64,000 nt of DNA. Origin: JBBQNY01 sp038255255. GTDB taxonomy: Bacteria; Pseudomonadota; Gammaproteobacteria; Xanthomonadales; Ahniellaceae. Both the position numbers and the translations under genes were made by a program. This document shows positions 27,993 to 36,027 of this stretch, piece after piece. The notes below the pieces were generated by a model, which saw nothing but the letters and a program-made list of their open reading frames with translations, did no database searches and was not told the origin of the DNA. The stretch is taken from positions 1 through 64,000 of the forward strand of contig JBBSLL010000007.1 of the NCBI GenBank assembly GCA_038255255.1, given 5' to 3'. Position 1 is the first letter of the stretch. Each line of letters begins with the position of its first letter.

Positions 27993-29897
27993 CTACGGCG
28001 TGACGCCGAGCTTGGTGGCGACGGTGGTGCGCGTCAGCGGGTGGTATCCCGGTGATGCGATCTGGAAGATGCGGATCGCTTCGGCCTTGCCTTCCGGCGT
28101 CTTCGCGAGATCCGAGTAAAGCGGGACCACCAGCTTGCGTCGGCCGATGCCGATGAGATGCGCCTCGAGGGGCGCCTTGATCGGTGCATAGTTCGCCGCG
28201 ATGCCGCGCTTGAACCACGCGAACGCGATCTCCGCATTGCCGGTGGCAGTCAGGTCGTATGCCGCGTCGAGCGCCTCGAGCTGCGCCACGGTGCTCGGGT
28301 CGGGCAATCCATTGAGGAAATGCAGCCATTCCTGCGTCGACCATGCCTTGCCGTCGAGCGCGGTGGCCGCGCGCGTGCCCGCCACGAACTCCGCGCGCTG
28401 CGCGTCGACGGCTGCGAGCTTGGCCGAAGTCGACTTCACCGCGTTGGCGGGAATGCCCGGCTGGTGGAGCCAGCCATCGAGCTCGGCCTTGTCGAACTTG
28501 CCGGGATGCTTCGAGAGCAGCTCCGCATCGAGATACGCGATGAAGTCCTGCGTCGTGATGCTCTTGAACGCCTGCGAGTCGAACCAGCCGCGCAGGAACG
28601 GGTCGAACGCCTCGCGGCCGAAGCGCTGCTCGAGCGTCAGCAGCAGCCATGCGCCTTTCTGGTACGGCACGCCGGAAAACGTCTCGTCCGGATCGCGTCC
28701 GGCGACGTCGACCACCAGACGCTGGTCCGGCTCCGCGATGGTCTTGATCTCCTCAAGCAGGCCATCCTGCGACAGCACCTGTTCCATCAGCGCGAAGTCG
28801 GCGCCGTACACCTCTTCCAGGATGCGGTTCTCGACGTAGCTGGTGAAGCCCTCGTTCAACCAGAAGTCACGCCAGCTCGCGTTGGTCACGAGATTGCCGG
28901 ACCACGAATGCGCCAGCTCGTGCGCGACCAGCGACATGAGGCTCTTGTCGCCGGCGATGATGGTGGGCGTCGCGAAAGTCAGGCGCGGATTCTCCATGCC
29001 GCCGTAGGGGAAGGACGGCGGCAGCACCAGCAGGTCGTAGCGGCCCCAGCGGTATTCGCCGTAGAGCTTTTCAGCCGCATCGATCATGGCCTCGGTGTCG
29101 GTGAATTCGTCCGCGGCGGCCGCGATGCGGCCCTTTTCCGCGTAGACGCCCGAACGCTTGCCCAGCGGACGGAAATCGAGTTCGCCGACCGCAATGGCGA
29201 GCAGGTACGACGGGATCGGCTGCGGCATGCTGAAGGTGTATCCACCCTCACCCGTCGCGGCGGCATCGTTGTCGGCGCTCATCACCACGCGCAGGCCCTC
29301 GGGTGCGCGCACCTTCGCCGAGTAGGTGAAGCGCACTGCCGGCGTATCCTGGATCGGAATCCACGAGCGGGCGTGGATCGCCTGCGACTGGGAGAACATG
29401 AAAGGCTGCGTCTTTCCCAGCGTCTGCGACGGCTCGAGCCACTGCAGGCCGGTAGCCTCCGGGCGCGAGTTGTAGGCGATTCGAACGCGCGTTTCGCGCT
29501 CGGGCAGCTGGATCGTCAGCTTCGATCCGAACTTGGCGTCGCGCGCGGCGATTTCGAACGGCGCCGCTTCCCATCCGGCCGCGGTCTGCCGTTCAACGCG
29601 CGAGATGTCGAGGTCGCGTGTATCGAGCACGAGCGTGGTGGCGGTGTCGTCCAGCCATTCGAATGCGAGCTGTGCGTTGCCGGCAATCTGCTTGCGCTCG
29701 AACGAGACGTCGAGATCCAGGGCGACGTCGGTGACGCGCACGTCGTCGTAGTTGGCATAGCTCTGCGGATCCGGGGTCACGGCGGCTACCGGGTTGGAGG
29801 CAGGGGTCTGCGCGGGCGCGGGAGCGACGTCCGCCGGTTTGGAACATGCCGCGAGCAACACGACGCACACACACAGGGCCTGGCGCAAAACACGCAT
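27993..29897 (-). CDS. M1-family zinc aminopeptidase lipoprotein
   Basis: A 634-residue exported enzyme of the M1 family, LTA4-hydrolase branch. The lipoprotein signal is VCVVLLAACSK (Cys about 18). The N-terminal beta domain ends before the exopeptidase motif YGGMENP. The zinc site is HELAHSWSGN followed by Glu in NEGFTSYVE. A C-terminal helical domain runs from about 480 to 634. It removes N-terminal amino acids from peptides in the periplasm. I chose the ATG at 29897 because GGAGGAAAG lies just upstream; a TTG at 29912 would translate that ribosome site. A REP unit lies just past the stop. Confidence 0.93.
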   Translation of the reverse strand: MRVLRQALCVCVVLLAACSKPADVAPAPAQTPASNPVAAVTPDPQSYANYDDVRVTDVALDLDVSFERKQIAGNAQLAFEWLDDTATTLVLDTRDLDISRVERQTAAGWEAAPFEIAARDAKFGSKLTIQLPERETRVRIAYNSRPEATGLQWLEPSQTLGKTQPFMFSQSQAIHARSWIPIQDTPAVRFTYSAKVRAPEGLRVVMSADNDAAATGEGGYTFSMPQPIPSYLLAIAVGELDFRPLGKRSGVYAEKGRIAAAADEFTDTEAMIDAAEKLYGEYRWGRYDLLVLPPSFPYGGMENPRLTFATPTIIAGDKSLMSLVAHELAHSWSGNLVTNASWRDFWLNEGFTSYVENRILEEVYGADFALMEQVLSQDGLLEEIKTIAEPDQRLVVDVAGRDPDETFSGVPYQKGAWLLLTLEQRFGREAFDPFLRGWFDSQAFKSITTQDFIAYLDAELLSKHPGKFDKAELDGWLHQPGIPANAVKSTSAKLAAVDAQRAEFVAGTRAATALDGKAWSTQEWLHFLNGLPDPSTVAQLEALDAAYDLTATGNAEIAFAWFKRGIAANYAPIKAPLEAHLIGIGRRKLVVPLYSDLAKTPEGKAEAIRIFQIASPGYHPLTRTTVATKLGVTP

Positions 29898-29994
29898 GAG
29901 ACTTTCCTCCAATCGACGCTGCGCAGTCTAACGGAGCCCACAAACAAGGTTCAGGTGGGCATTTCGGAACTTGCTGCCGGGAAGACCCCGACTG

Positions 29995-30765
29995 CTACAC
30001 CGCGTAGCCGGAATGGATCGCCACGATGCCGCCGGCAAGGCTGCGGTGCGACACCCGGAGGAAGCCTGCGGCCTCCATCATGGACGACAGCGTGGCCTGG
30101 TCGGGGTGCTTGCGAATCGATTCCGCGAGGTAGCGATAGCTGTCCGCATCGTTGGCCACGGCCCGTCCGATACGCGGCAGCACCTCGAACGAGTACAAGT
30201 CATAGGCACGCTTGAGCAACGGCTCGCGCACCCGCGAAAACTCGAGGATCAGCGCGCGTCCGCCGGGCGCGAGCACGCGTTTCATTTCGCGCAATGCCGC
30301 GGGCTGGTCGGTGACGTTGCGCAGACCGAATGCAATCGTCACTGCGTTGAAGGCGCCGTCGGCAAAAGGCAGCCGCTCGGCATCGAGCTGCGCGTACTCG
30401 ATGCCGCGAACCAGCCCCCGGTCGATCAGGCGCTCGCGCCCGACCTCGAGCATGGCTGCATTGATGTCGCCGACGACGATAGTGCCTCGATCGCCGACGC
30501 GCGGCGCCAGCAAGGCCGCCACATCGCCCGTGCCGCCGGCGAGGTCGAGCACGCGATCGCCTTCCCGGACGTTGCTGGTCGCGACGAAATGGCGCTTCCA
30601 CAACCGATGCACGCCCATCGACATGAGGTCGTTCATCACGTCGTACTTCGACGCGACCGAAGTGAACACCTCGCCCACCAGCTTCGCCTTGTCGGCGACC
30701 GCGACGTCGCGGTACCCGAAATGCGTGGTGTTGTCGGGCGCGGGCTTTTCGTCGGATTGGCTCAT
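29995..30765 (-). CDS. ubiE: UbiE, ubiquinone/menaquinone C-methyltransferase
   Basis: A 256-residue SAM-dependent methyltransferase that C-methylates demethylmenaquinol and 2-polyprenyl-6-methoxy-benzoquinol. Family signatures are present: THFGYRDV at the start, VFTSVASKYDVMNDLMSMGVHRLWK (in pieces), SAM motif I VLDLAGGTGD, and YDLYSFEVLPRIG with the C-terminal GGIVAIHSGYAV. An ATG at 30783 would add six residues; MSQSDEK fits homologues better. It lies downstream of DUF971 with a repeat-filled gap, as in Xanthomonas. Confidence 0.95.
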   Translation of the reverse strand: MSQSDEKPAPDNTTHFGYRDVAVADKAKLVGEVFTSVASKYDVMNDLMSMGVHRLWKRHFVATSNVREGDRVLDLAGGTGDVAALLAPRVGDRGTIVVGDINAAMLEVGRERLIDRGLVRGIEYAQLDAERLPFADGAFNAVTIAFGLRNVTDQPAALREMKRVLAPGGRALILEFSRVREPLLKRAYDLYSFEVLPRIGRAVANDADSYRYLAESIRKHPDQATLSSMMEAAGFLRVSHRSLAGGIVAIHSGYAV

Positions 30766-30812
30766 GCCGCGATTATCGCGCATGATTCCTGATCCCCACG
30801 TTTCGCACGAAC

Positions 30813-30935
30813 TTGCCCCTCACCCGGCGCTGCGCGCCACCCTCTCCGGCCCTCCGGGCGTTCGTCGTCGCGCAACAGTCCCCCGGACTGTTGCAAGATG
30901 CGCCGTCTCACCCCCGCTCGCGGGGCGAGGGTAAG
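30813..30935. repeat. Intergenic repeat element between DUF971 and ubiE
   Basis: Shares CCCCTCACCC, a CTGCGCG-type core, CCCTCTCC and CCCGCTCGCGGGGCGAGGG blocks with the element at 22975-23190. It also holds a palindrome GCAACAGTCC/GGACTGTTGC near 30869-30891. No gene is visible in it. Confidence 0.65.
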
Positions 30936-30937
30936 CT

Positions 30938-31303
30938 TCAGCGGTCGAGGCCGGCCTGGCCGAGCGCGGCGAGATACAGCGCCCAGCGCTGTTCGTGCTC
31001 GCGGCCGAGCAGTGCCAGCCATTCCCAGGAATAGATACCGGTGTCGTGGCCGTCGCTGAAAGTGAGCGACACCGCGTAATGTCCGACGGGCTCGATCGCG
31101 ATGACATCGACGTTGCGTTTGCCCGGCACCAGCACCTTCTGGCTCGGGCCATGGCCCTGCACTTCCGCGCTGGGCGACTCGACGCGCAGGTACTCGAACG
31201 GCAGGCGGTAGCGCTCGCCGGAGTCAAAGGCGACTTCGAGCACGTGGGAGGCCCGATGCAGCACGATCTCAATCGGCGTCACCCGCGCCGCACCCACGCT
31301 CAC
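30938..31303 (-). CDS. DUF971 protein (gamma-butyrobetaine hydroxylase-like N-domain)
   Basis: A 121-residue small beta-rich protein. Recognisable segments are IEIVLHRASHVLEVAF, YRLPFEYLRVESPSAEVQGHG and HDTGIYSWEWL. The family (DUF971/GBBH-like) is found fused to iron-sulfur carriers or as short proteins such as this one; its role is not established. It starts with GTG at 31303; the TGA of the upstream gene overlaps it (GTGA), so translation is coupled. Confidence 0.88.
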   Translation of the reverse strand: MSVGAARVTPIEIVLHRASHVLEVAFDSGERYRLPFEYLRVESPSAEVQGHGPSQKVLVPGKRNVDVIAIEPVGHYAVSLTFSDGHDTGIYSWEWLALLGREHEQRWALYLAALGQAGLDR

Positions 31304-31917
31304 GTGAGCTTGAGATTCCGCGGCGGCCGCAGGTCGTCCGGTGGCTGGCCCGCTATCTGCGACAAGGCCTCGTTGTACGGACCGTCGAACGAGATCGCGG
31401 AGATCTCCTCCAGGCCGAACATCGACAGCTCATGCATCCACTCTGCGTCGGGCGTGATTTCCTGCAGCTGGAAGCCGTCCGCGTCGAATCCGACGAAGCG
31501 CCCGACGTAGCAGACCTCGTGCGTTTCCTCGGTGTCGACGTGCACCGACAGCACGTTCGACTGGGTGGCCATCCACTGCAGCAATTCCGTGGCGCTGTCG
31601 AGCACGCCCGCGGGCAACTCCAGCGTGCCGCGCGCGACACCCTTGAGCGCCATCGCCCTTTCGATGAAACCAGCGTTCTTGTCGGGCGCTTCGAGCTCGG
31701 TCACGTCGCGGTGGCGGAGCGCGAAGATTCCATCGAAACCGAGGAAGTCACCTACGACCCACAGCAATACGTACTCGTTGCCCACGCCGAGCACGTAACC
31801 CGCGAAGCTGCCCGCTTCCAGTCCGTTGCGCCACAGGCGAACCAGCTGGCCGGAAGTGTGCGCTGCGCGCAACTGGGCGCGCACGCTGTTGCTCTTGAGG
31901 GTTACGACATTGGTCAT
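31300..31917 (-). CDS. Conserved-looking cytoplasmic protein of unknown function
   Basis: A 205-residue protein with no signal peptide or membrane helix. It seems to contain two similar beta-rich halves. Each has a motif of the form (E/D)xxxVxYVGxFVGFDxDGFxLQEI; the first reads VGNEYVLLWVVGDFLGFDGIFALR and the second CYVGRFVGFDADGFQLQE (in pieces). I do not recognise the family. It sits between hslU and DUF971 and overlaps DUF971 by 4 nt, in the same place as an uncharacterised gene in related genomes (recollection, not checked). Confidence 0.7.
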   Translation of the reverse strand: MTNVVTLKSNSVRAQLRAAHTSGQLVRLWRNGLEAGSFAGYVLGVGNEYVLLWVVGDFLGFDGIFALRHRDVTELEAPDKNAGFIERAMALKGVARGTLELPAGVLDSATELLQWMATQSNVLSVHVDTEETHEVCYVGRFVGFDADGFQLQEITPDAEWMHELSMFGLEEISAISFDGPYNEALSQIAGQPPDDLRPPRNLKLT

Positions 31918-32005
31918 GGCGGCATTCTAGAGCATCCCTTCCGAGCGGGCGCTCGATGGCCCACAGGCCCTGAACCGGGGTCAGGTTCGTCGCATTGGAG
32001 GACCC

Positions 32006-32167
32006 AGCCGAGCAAGCTCGGCTCTACAGGAGCCGGCCAGATCGACCTGTAGAGCGGAGCTTGCTCCGCTGACGCAGGAGCCGGCCAGATCCGCCTGTAG
32101 AGCGGAGCTTGCCCCGCTGACGCAGGAGCCGGACAGATCCGCCTGTAGAGCGGAGCTTGCTCCGCTG
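32006..32167. repeat. Second GTAG REP family, 48-bp tandem array
   Basis: Starts with palindrome AGCCGAGC-AA-GCTCGGCT plus CTAC (32006-32027). Three head-to-tail units of 48 bp follow, beginning at 32046, 32094 and 32142 (the last truncated). Each contains GTAG followed by AGCGGAGC-TT-GCTCCGCT (one unit has CCCC for TCC). The array fills the interval downstream of hslU. The same palindrome family recurs at 40728-40834. Confidence 0.9.
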
Positions 32168-32179
32168 CTTTGCAAGCGT

Positions 32180-33520
32180 TCAGAGGATGTAGCGGCTGAG
32201 GTCTTCGTCGGAGACCAGGCCCTTGAGCTGCGCATCGACATAAGCGGCGTCGATCTCGTGGGTACTCCCCGACTGCTCGGTGGCATCGAACGACACCGTG
32301 TCGAGCAGCCGCTCCAGCACCGTCGCGAGGCGACGCGCGCCGATATTTTCCTGGCGCTCGTTGAGCTGGTGCGCAATCTGCGCGAGCCGTCGCACGCCGT
32401 CGGAGGTGAACCGCACCGTGACGCCCTCCGTGCCCAGCAGGGCCTCGTACTGTTTGGTCAGCGCGGCCTGCGGCTCAGTGAGGATGCGTTCGAGGTCCTC
32501 GACCGTGAGCGCGTTCAACTCCACGCGAATCGGGAAGCGGCCCTGCAGTTCGGGAATGAGGTCCGACGGCTTGGCAACGTGGAACGCGCCGGATGCGATG
32601 AACAGGATATGGTCGGTCTTGATGGTTCCGTGGCGCGTGGTGACGGTGGAGCCTTCGACCAGCGGCAACAGGTCGCGCTGCACGCCCTCACGCGAGACGC
32701 CCGCGCCATGCCAGTCGCCGCGCTGGCAGACCTTGTCGATCTCGTCGAGGAACACGATACCGTTCTGCTCGCAGTTCTCCAGCGCGAGCTGCTTGACCTC
32801 TTCCTCGTTGACGAGACGCGCGGCTTCCTCGTCGGCGAGCAGGGGTCGCGCGGCCTTGACCGTCAGCTTGCGCTTGTTCTTCTTCTGGTCCGCGAGGGAC
32901 GAGAACATCTGGCGCAGCTGCTGCGTCATCTCTTCCATGCCCGGCGGCGCCATGATCTCGACGCCGACGTTCATGGAGACTTCGATCTCGATTTCACGTT
33001 CGTCGAGCCTGCCGTCGCGCAGCTGCTGCCGGAGCTTCTCGCGCGTGTCGTTGTGCTCGGCAGGCGCGGGCTGGTCCTCGCCCCACACGCGTACCGCCGC
33101 CTGCGCGCGCGGGAGCAGCGCATCGAGGATGCGCTCCTCGGCAGCCTTCTCCGCGCCTTCGCGGACTTTTGCCTTGGCGGCATCGCGCGCCATCTTGACC
33201 GCCGCGTCTGCGAGGTCGCGGATGATGGTCTCGACGTCCTTGCCGACGTAGCCAACCTCGGTGAACTTCGTCGCCTCCACCTTGACGAACGGCGCGTCCG
33301 CAAGTTGTGCGAGGCGGCGCGCGATCTCGGTCTTGCCGACGCCCGTGGGGCCGATCATCAGGATGTTCTTCGGCATGACTTCGCGCCGCAGCTCGGGCTC
33401 GAGCTGCATGCGCCGCCAGCGGTTGCGCAGCGCTATGGCAACGGCGCGCTTGGCGTTGTGCTGGCCGACGATGTGGCGATCGAGTTCGGCGACGATTTGC
33501 TGCGGGGTCTGTGCGGGCAT
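32180..33520 (-). CDS. hslU: HslU, ATPase subunit of the HslUV protease
   Basis: A 446-residue AAA+ unfoldase that feeds proteins to HslV. The start TPQQIVAELDRHIVGQ is the family hallmark. Walker A is GPTGVGKTE (57-65), the pore motif EVGYVGKDVE follows, the inserted I domain is at about 110-240, and Walker B is VFLDEIDK. The C-terminal DLSRYIL is the tail that docks into and activates HslV. It follows hslV after a REPIN of 76 bp placed between the two genes. Confidence 0.97.
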   Translation of the reverse strand: MPAQTPQQIVAELDRHIVGQHNAKRAVAIALRNRWRRMQLEPELRREVMPKNILMIGPTGVGKTEIARRLAQLADAPFVKVEATKFTEVGYVGKDVETIIRDLADAAVKMARDAAKAKVREGAEKAAEERILDALLPRAQAAVRVWGEDQPAPAEHNDTREKLRQQLRDGRLDEREIEIEVSMNVGVEIMAPPGMEEMTQQLRQMFSSLADQKKNKRKLTVKAARPLLADEEAARLVNEEEVKQLALENCEQNGIVFLDEIDKVCQRGDWHGAGVSREGVQRDLLPLVEGSTVTTRHGTIKTDHILFIASGAFHVAKPSDLIPELQGRFPIRVELNALTVEDLERILTEPQAALTKQYEALLGTEGVTVRFTSDGVRRLAQIAHQLNERQENIGARRLATVLERLLDTVSFDATEQSGSTHEIDAAYVDAQLKGLVSDEDLSRYIL

Positions 33521-33538
33521 GGTTTCTTTGTCTGTGTT

Positions 33539-33614
33539 GTAGGTCAGGTCGGCTCGCCGACCTGACGGAATTTCGCGAAGACCTGGGTCAGGTCGCGGCA
33601 GCGACCTGACCTAC
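33539..33614. repeat. REPIN copy 3, between hslV and hslU
   Basis: GTAG, palindrome GTCAGGTCGGC-TC-GCCGACCTGAC (33543-33566), a 20-nt spacer, palindrome GTCAGGTCGC-GGCA-GCGACCTGAC (33587-33610), CTAC. Same layout as the REPINs at 27006 and 27853 with a different spacer. It occupies most of the 116-nt gap between hslV and hslU, where it could affect relative expression of the two subunits (inference). Confidence 0.9.
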
Positions 33615-33636
33615 GGGACCGCGATCCTGCGGATCA

Positions 33637-34182
33637 TCAAAGGGTTTCGATGGTGTGCGAGTGGTTGGTGTAGATGCAGATGTCGCCGGCGATCTTGAGC
33701 GCACGCTCGACGATCTCCTGCGCGGAAAGCTCGGTACTCTCGAGCAGCGCCTTGGCTGCGGCTTGCGCATAGGGTCCGCCCGAGCCGATCGCGATCAGCC
33801 CGTGCTCCGGCTCGAGCACATCGCCCTGGCCGGTAATGATCAGCGACGTGTCGCGATCGGCCACCGCGAGCAGCGCCTCGAGCTTTCCCAGGCGGCGCTC
33901 GGTGCGCCAGTCCTTGGCGAGTTCCACTGCGGCGCGCGTGAGCTGGCCGTTGTGCTTCTCGAGCTTGGCTTCGAACAGTTCGAACAAGGTGAAAGCATCG
34001 GCGGTCGCGCCCGCAAAGCCCGCCAGCACATCACCCTTGGCGAGCCTGCGCACCTTGCGCGCGTTCGACTTCATGATGGTGTTGCCGAGCGTGACCTGCC
34101 CGTCGCCGCCGAGCGCGACCTTGCCGTCGCGGCGGATGGAAACGATGGTGGTGCCGTAAAACGAATCGGGGCGATGCTGCAT
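33637..34182 (-). CDS. hslV: HslV, protease subunit of HslUV
   Basis: A 181-residue threonine protease. A ten-residue propeptide ends in FYG, exposing the catalytic Thr11 of TTIVSIRRDGKVALGGDGQVTLG (in pieces). GSGGPYAQAAAKALL and ICIYTNHSHTIETL are typical. The ATG at 34182 has a strong GGAGGT 5 nt upstream; longer in-frame starts run into non-conserved sequence. It forms a double hexamer with HslU rings for ATP-dependent proteolysis. Confidence 0.97.
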   Translation of the reverse strand: MQHRPDSFYGTTIVSIRRDGKVALGGDGQVTLGNTIMKSNARKVRRLAKGDVLAGFAGATADAFTLFELFEAKLEKHNGQLTRAAVELAKDWRTERRLGKLEALLAVADRDTSLIITGQGDVLEPEHGLIAIGSGGPYAQAAAKALLESTELSAQEIVERALKIAGDICIYTNHSHTIETL

Positions 34183-34333
34183 GGAACCTCCGCGAGCGAA
34201 TCCCCGACATGGGGTCGACGCCCTGCGGCTCAAGCGCCCGCCCATCACGCGAGCAAATCGGAGCTCCGCCAAGTGTCGAGCCACGGCCAGCGGACCATTC
34301 ACGCTACGGGGTTGGCAATGTGTTCGTGCAGGT

Positions 34334-35092
34334 TCACGCAAAGGCGAGCTTGCCGGCGGCGACGAGGAGCACCAGGGCGAGCACGCGACGGAGGTTGGGC
34401 GTGCCGAGCCCGCCGCGTCCGAGCGCAGTACCGATGAGCGCGCCCACGGCGACGGCGGCGGCCCAGATCGGCATCGCCTGCGGCCACGTCGCCGGGAGCG
34501 CACCCTGCCAGGCGATTGAGCCCAGCCCCGCGAGGGAGTTGGCGAGCACGAAAACAACGGATGTACCGGCGGCGATGCGCGTGGTGGCGAAGCGCCCGAA
34601 CAGCAGCAGCGGCGTGAGGAAGATCGCGCCGCCGGTTCCGGTAAGCCCGGCCACGATGCCGATGGCGGCGCCGATCAGGAGTCCGAGCATCCAGTGCAGC
34701 GGACGCAGGGGCGTGGATGATTCCGCGAATCCGGTGCGGCTGGCGGTGCGTGCGAGTTCGATCGCCGCCCAGACCAGCAGTGCCGCGAGCAGTTGTTTGT
34801 AGACATGGGGCGCGATGGGCAGGGAGGCACCGAACCACGCGAGCGGCATCCCGCCGAGAACCAGCGGCCACACGTCGCGCCACGGGATCAGCCGCGCACG
34901 CGCGAACCGGAAGCAGCCGATCGATCCCACGAGAATGTTGAGCGCCAGCGCGGTGGGCTTGATGGTTTCGGGCGCAATCCCGAACAGCGCCATGGCGGCG
35001 ATGTAACCCGACGCGCCCGCGTGCCCAACTGCCGCGTACAGCGCCGCGGTCACCAGGAACAACACCGCCAACGCGATCTCGACGCGACTCAC
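34334..35092 (-). CDS. TauE/SafE-type anion exporter
   Basis: A 252-residue membrane protein with about eight hydrophobic helices. The two halves carry similar motifs (GHAGASGYIAAMALFG near the start and GLTGTGGAIFLTPLLL after the midpoint), as in the TauE/SafE sulfite/sulfonate permease family. It starts with GTG at 35092; the overlapping TGA of xerC makes a GTGA junction. The gene is inserted between xerC and hslV. Substrate is not determined; sulfite export is one family function, worth noting given the SoeABC-like operon at 42431. Confidence 0.88.
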   Translation of the reverse strand: MSRVEIALAVLFLVTAALYAAVGHAGASGYIAAMALFGIAPETIKPTALALNILVGSIGCFRFARARLIPWRDVWPLVLGGMPLAWFGASLPIAPHVYKQLLAALLVWAAIELARTASRTGFAESSTPLRPLHWMLGLLIGAAIGIVAGLTGTGGAIFLTPLLLFGRFATTRIAAGTSVVFVLANSLAGLGSIAWQGALPATWPQAMPIWAAAVAVGALIGTALGRGGLGTPNLRRVLALVLLVAAGKLAFA

Positions 35093-36024
35093 GTCTTGCG
35101 GCGTGCTCTTGGGTGCGCCGCGTCGTACACGCGCGAGAGGTGCTGGAAGTCGAGGTGCGTGTAGATCTGCGTGGTGCCGATGTCGGCGTGGCCCAGCAGT
35201 TCCTGCACGGCGCGCAGGTTGCCGCTCGATTCGAGCATGTGCGAAGCGCAGGCGTGACGCAGCAGGTGGGGGTGCAGACGACGGCCATCGCCGTGCTTGA
35301 TCGCCCACGCACTCAACCGCGCCTGCACCGAGCGCGGCGCGATGGGATTGCCCGCGCGACCCGCGAACACCGGTTCGTTCGCGCGATGCGGGGTCTGCGC
35401 ACGCCAGGCGAGCAACGCGTCGAGCGCCTGCGAGCCCACGGGTACCACGCGAGTCTTCGAGCCCTTGCCGGTCACGCGCGCGAAGCCGCCCTCGATGTCG
35501 AGCTCGCCCCAGCGCAACCCACAGAGCTCCGCGAGGCGCAGGCCGGATGAGTAGACCAGTTCGAACAGGGCACGATCGCGCACCGCCAGCCGCGAGTCGT
35601 CCGGCGCTTCGAGCAGCGCCTTCATCTGGTCCGCATCGGGCACCTGCGGCAAGCGGCGCGGCGCTTTGGGTGCGCGCAGTCCGGAGGCAACGTTGGCGCG
35701 GATGTCGCCCTCCGCAGCGAGCCACGCGAGGAAACTGCGTACCGACGAAAGCCGACGCTGCAGGGTGCGCGGCGCGCGACCGGCGCGGTGCAGGCTGGCG
35801 ACGAAACCGCGCACCTGCTCGCCACTGATGCCATCCCACATCACATCCGGCGTCTGTGCATCGATGTGCGCATCGAACCGCGCAAGGTCATCGGCATAAG
35901 CCGACAGCGTGTGCGGACTCACGCGCCGCTCGACCCGCAGGTAATCGAGGTAGCGCGAAATCGCCGCGGCGCGCGCCGCGGCGGACATCGCGGCATCGGC
36001 GGCGGCGATCCGGCCATGGTTCAC
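35089..36024 (-). CDS. xerC: Tyrosine recombinase XerC
   Basis: A 311-residue recombinase that resolves chromosome dimers with XerD at dif. An N-terminal SAM-like core-binding domain (about 15-110) precedes the catalytic domain. The catalytic set is complete: Arg in SSGLRLAEL, Lys in GKGSKTR, His/Arg in HPHLLRHACASH, His in LLGHADI and nucleophile Tyr in TQIYTHLDF. It starts with GTG at 36024, 3 nt after the DUF484 stop. The dapF-DUF484-xerC order is that of many gammaproteobacteria and supports XerC over XerD or an integron integrase. Confidence 0.95.
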   Translation of the reverse strand: MNHGRIAAADAAMSAAARAAAISRYLDYLRVERRVSPHTLSAYADDLARFDAHIDAQTPDVMWDGISGEQVRGFVASLHRAGRAPRTLQRRLSSVRSFLAWLAAEGDIRANVASGLRAPKAPRRLPQVPDADQMKALLEAPDDSRLAVRDRALFELVYSSGLRLAELCGLRWGELDIEGGFARVTGKGSKTRVVPVGSQALDALLAWRAQTPHRANEPVFAGRAGNPIAPRSVQARLSAWAIKHGDGRRLHPHLLRHACASHMLESSGNLRAVQELLGHADIGTTQIYTHLDFQHLSRVYDAAHPRARRKT

Positions 36025-36027
36025 CGG

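Noticed and set aside
32006..32167. 48-bp period considered as a CRISPR array
   Set aside because: Units are contiguous, nearly identical and palindromic, with no unique spacers and no cas genes nearby; a REP tandem array explains it.
31981..32376. Minus-strand reading frame with a 16-residue repeat
   Set aside because: The repeat is the translated REP array, and the rest is out of frame with hslU; no sign of a real gene.
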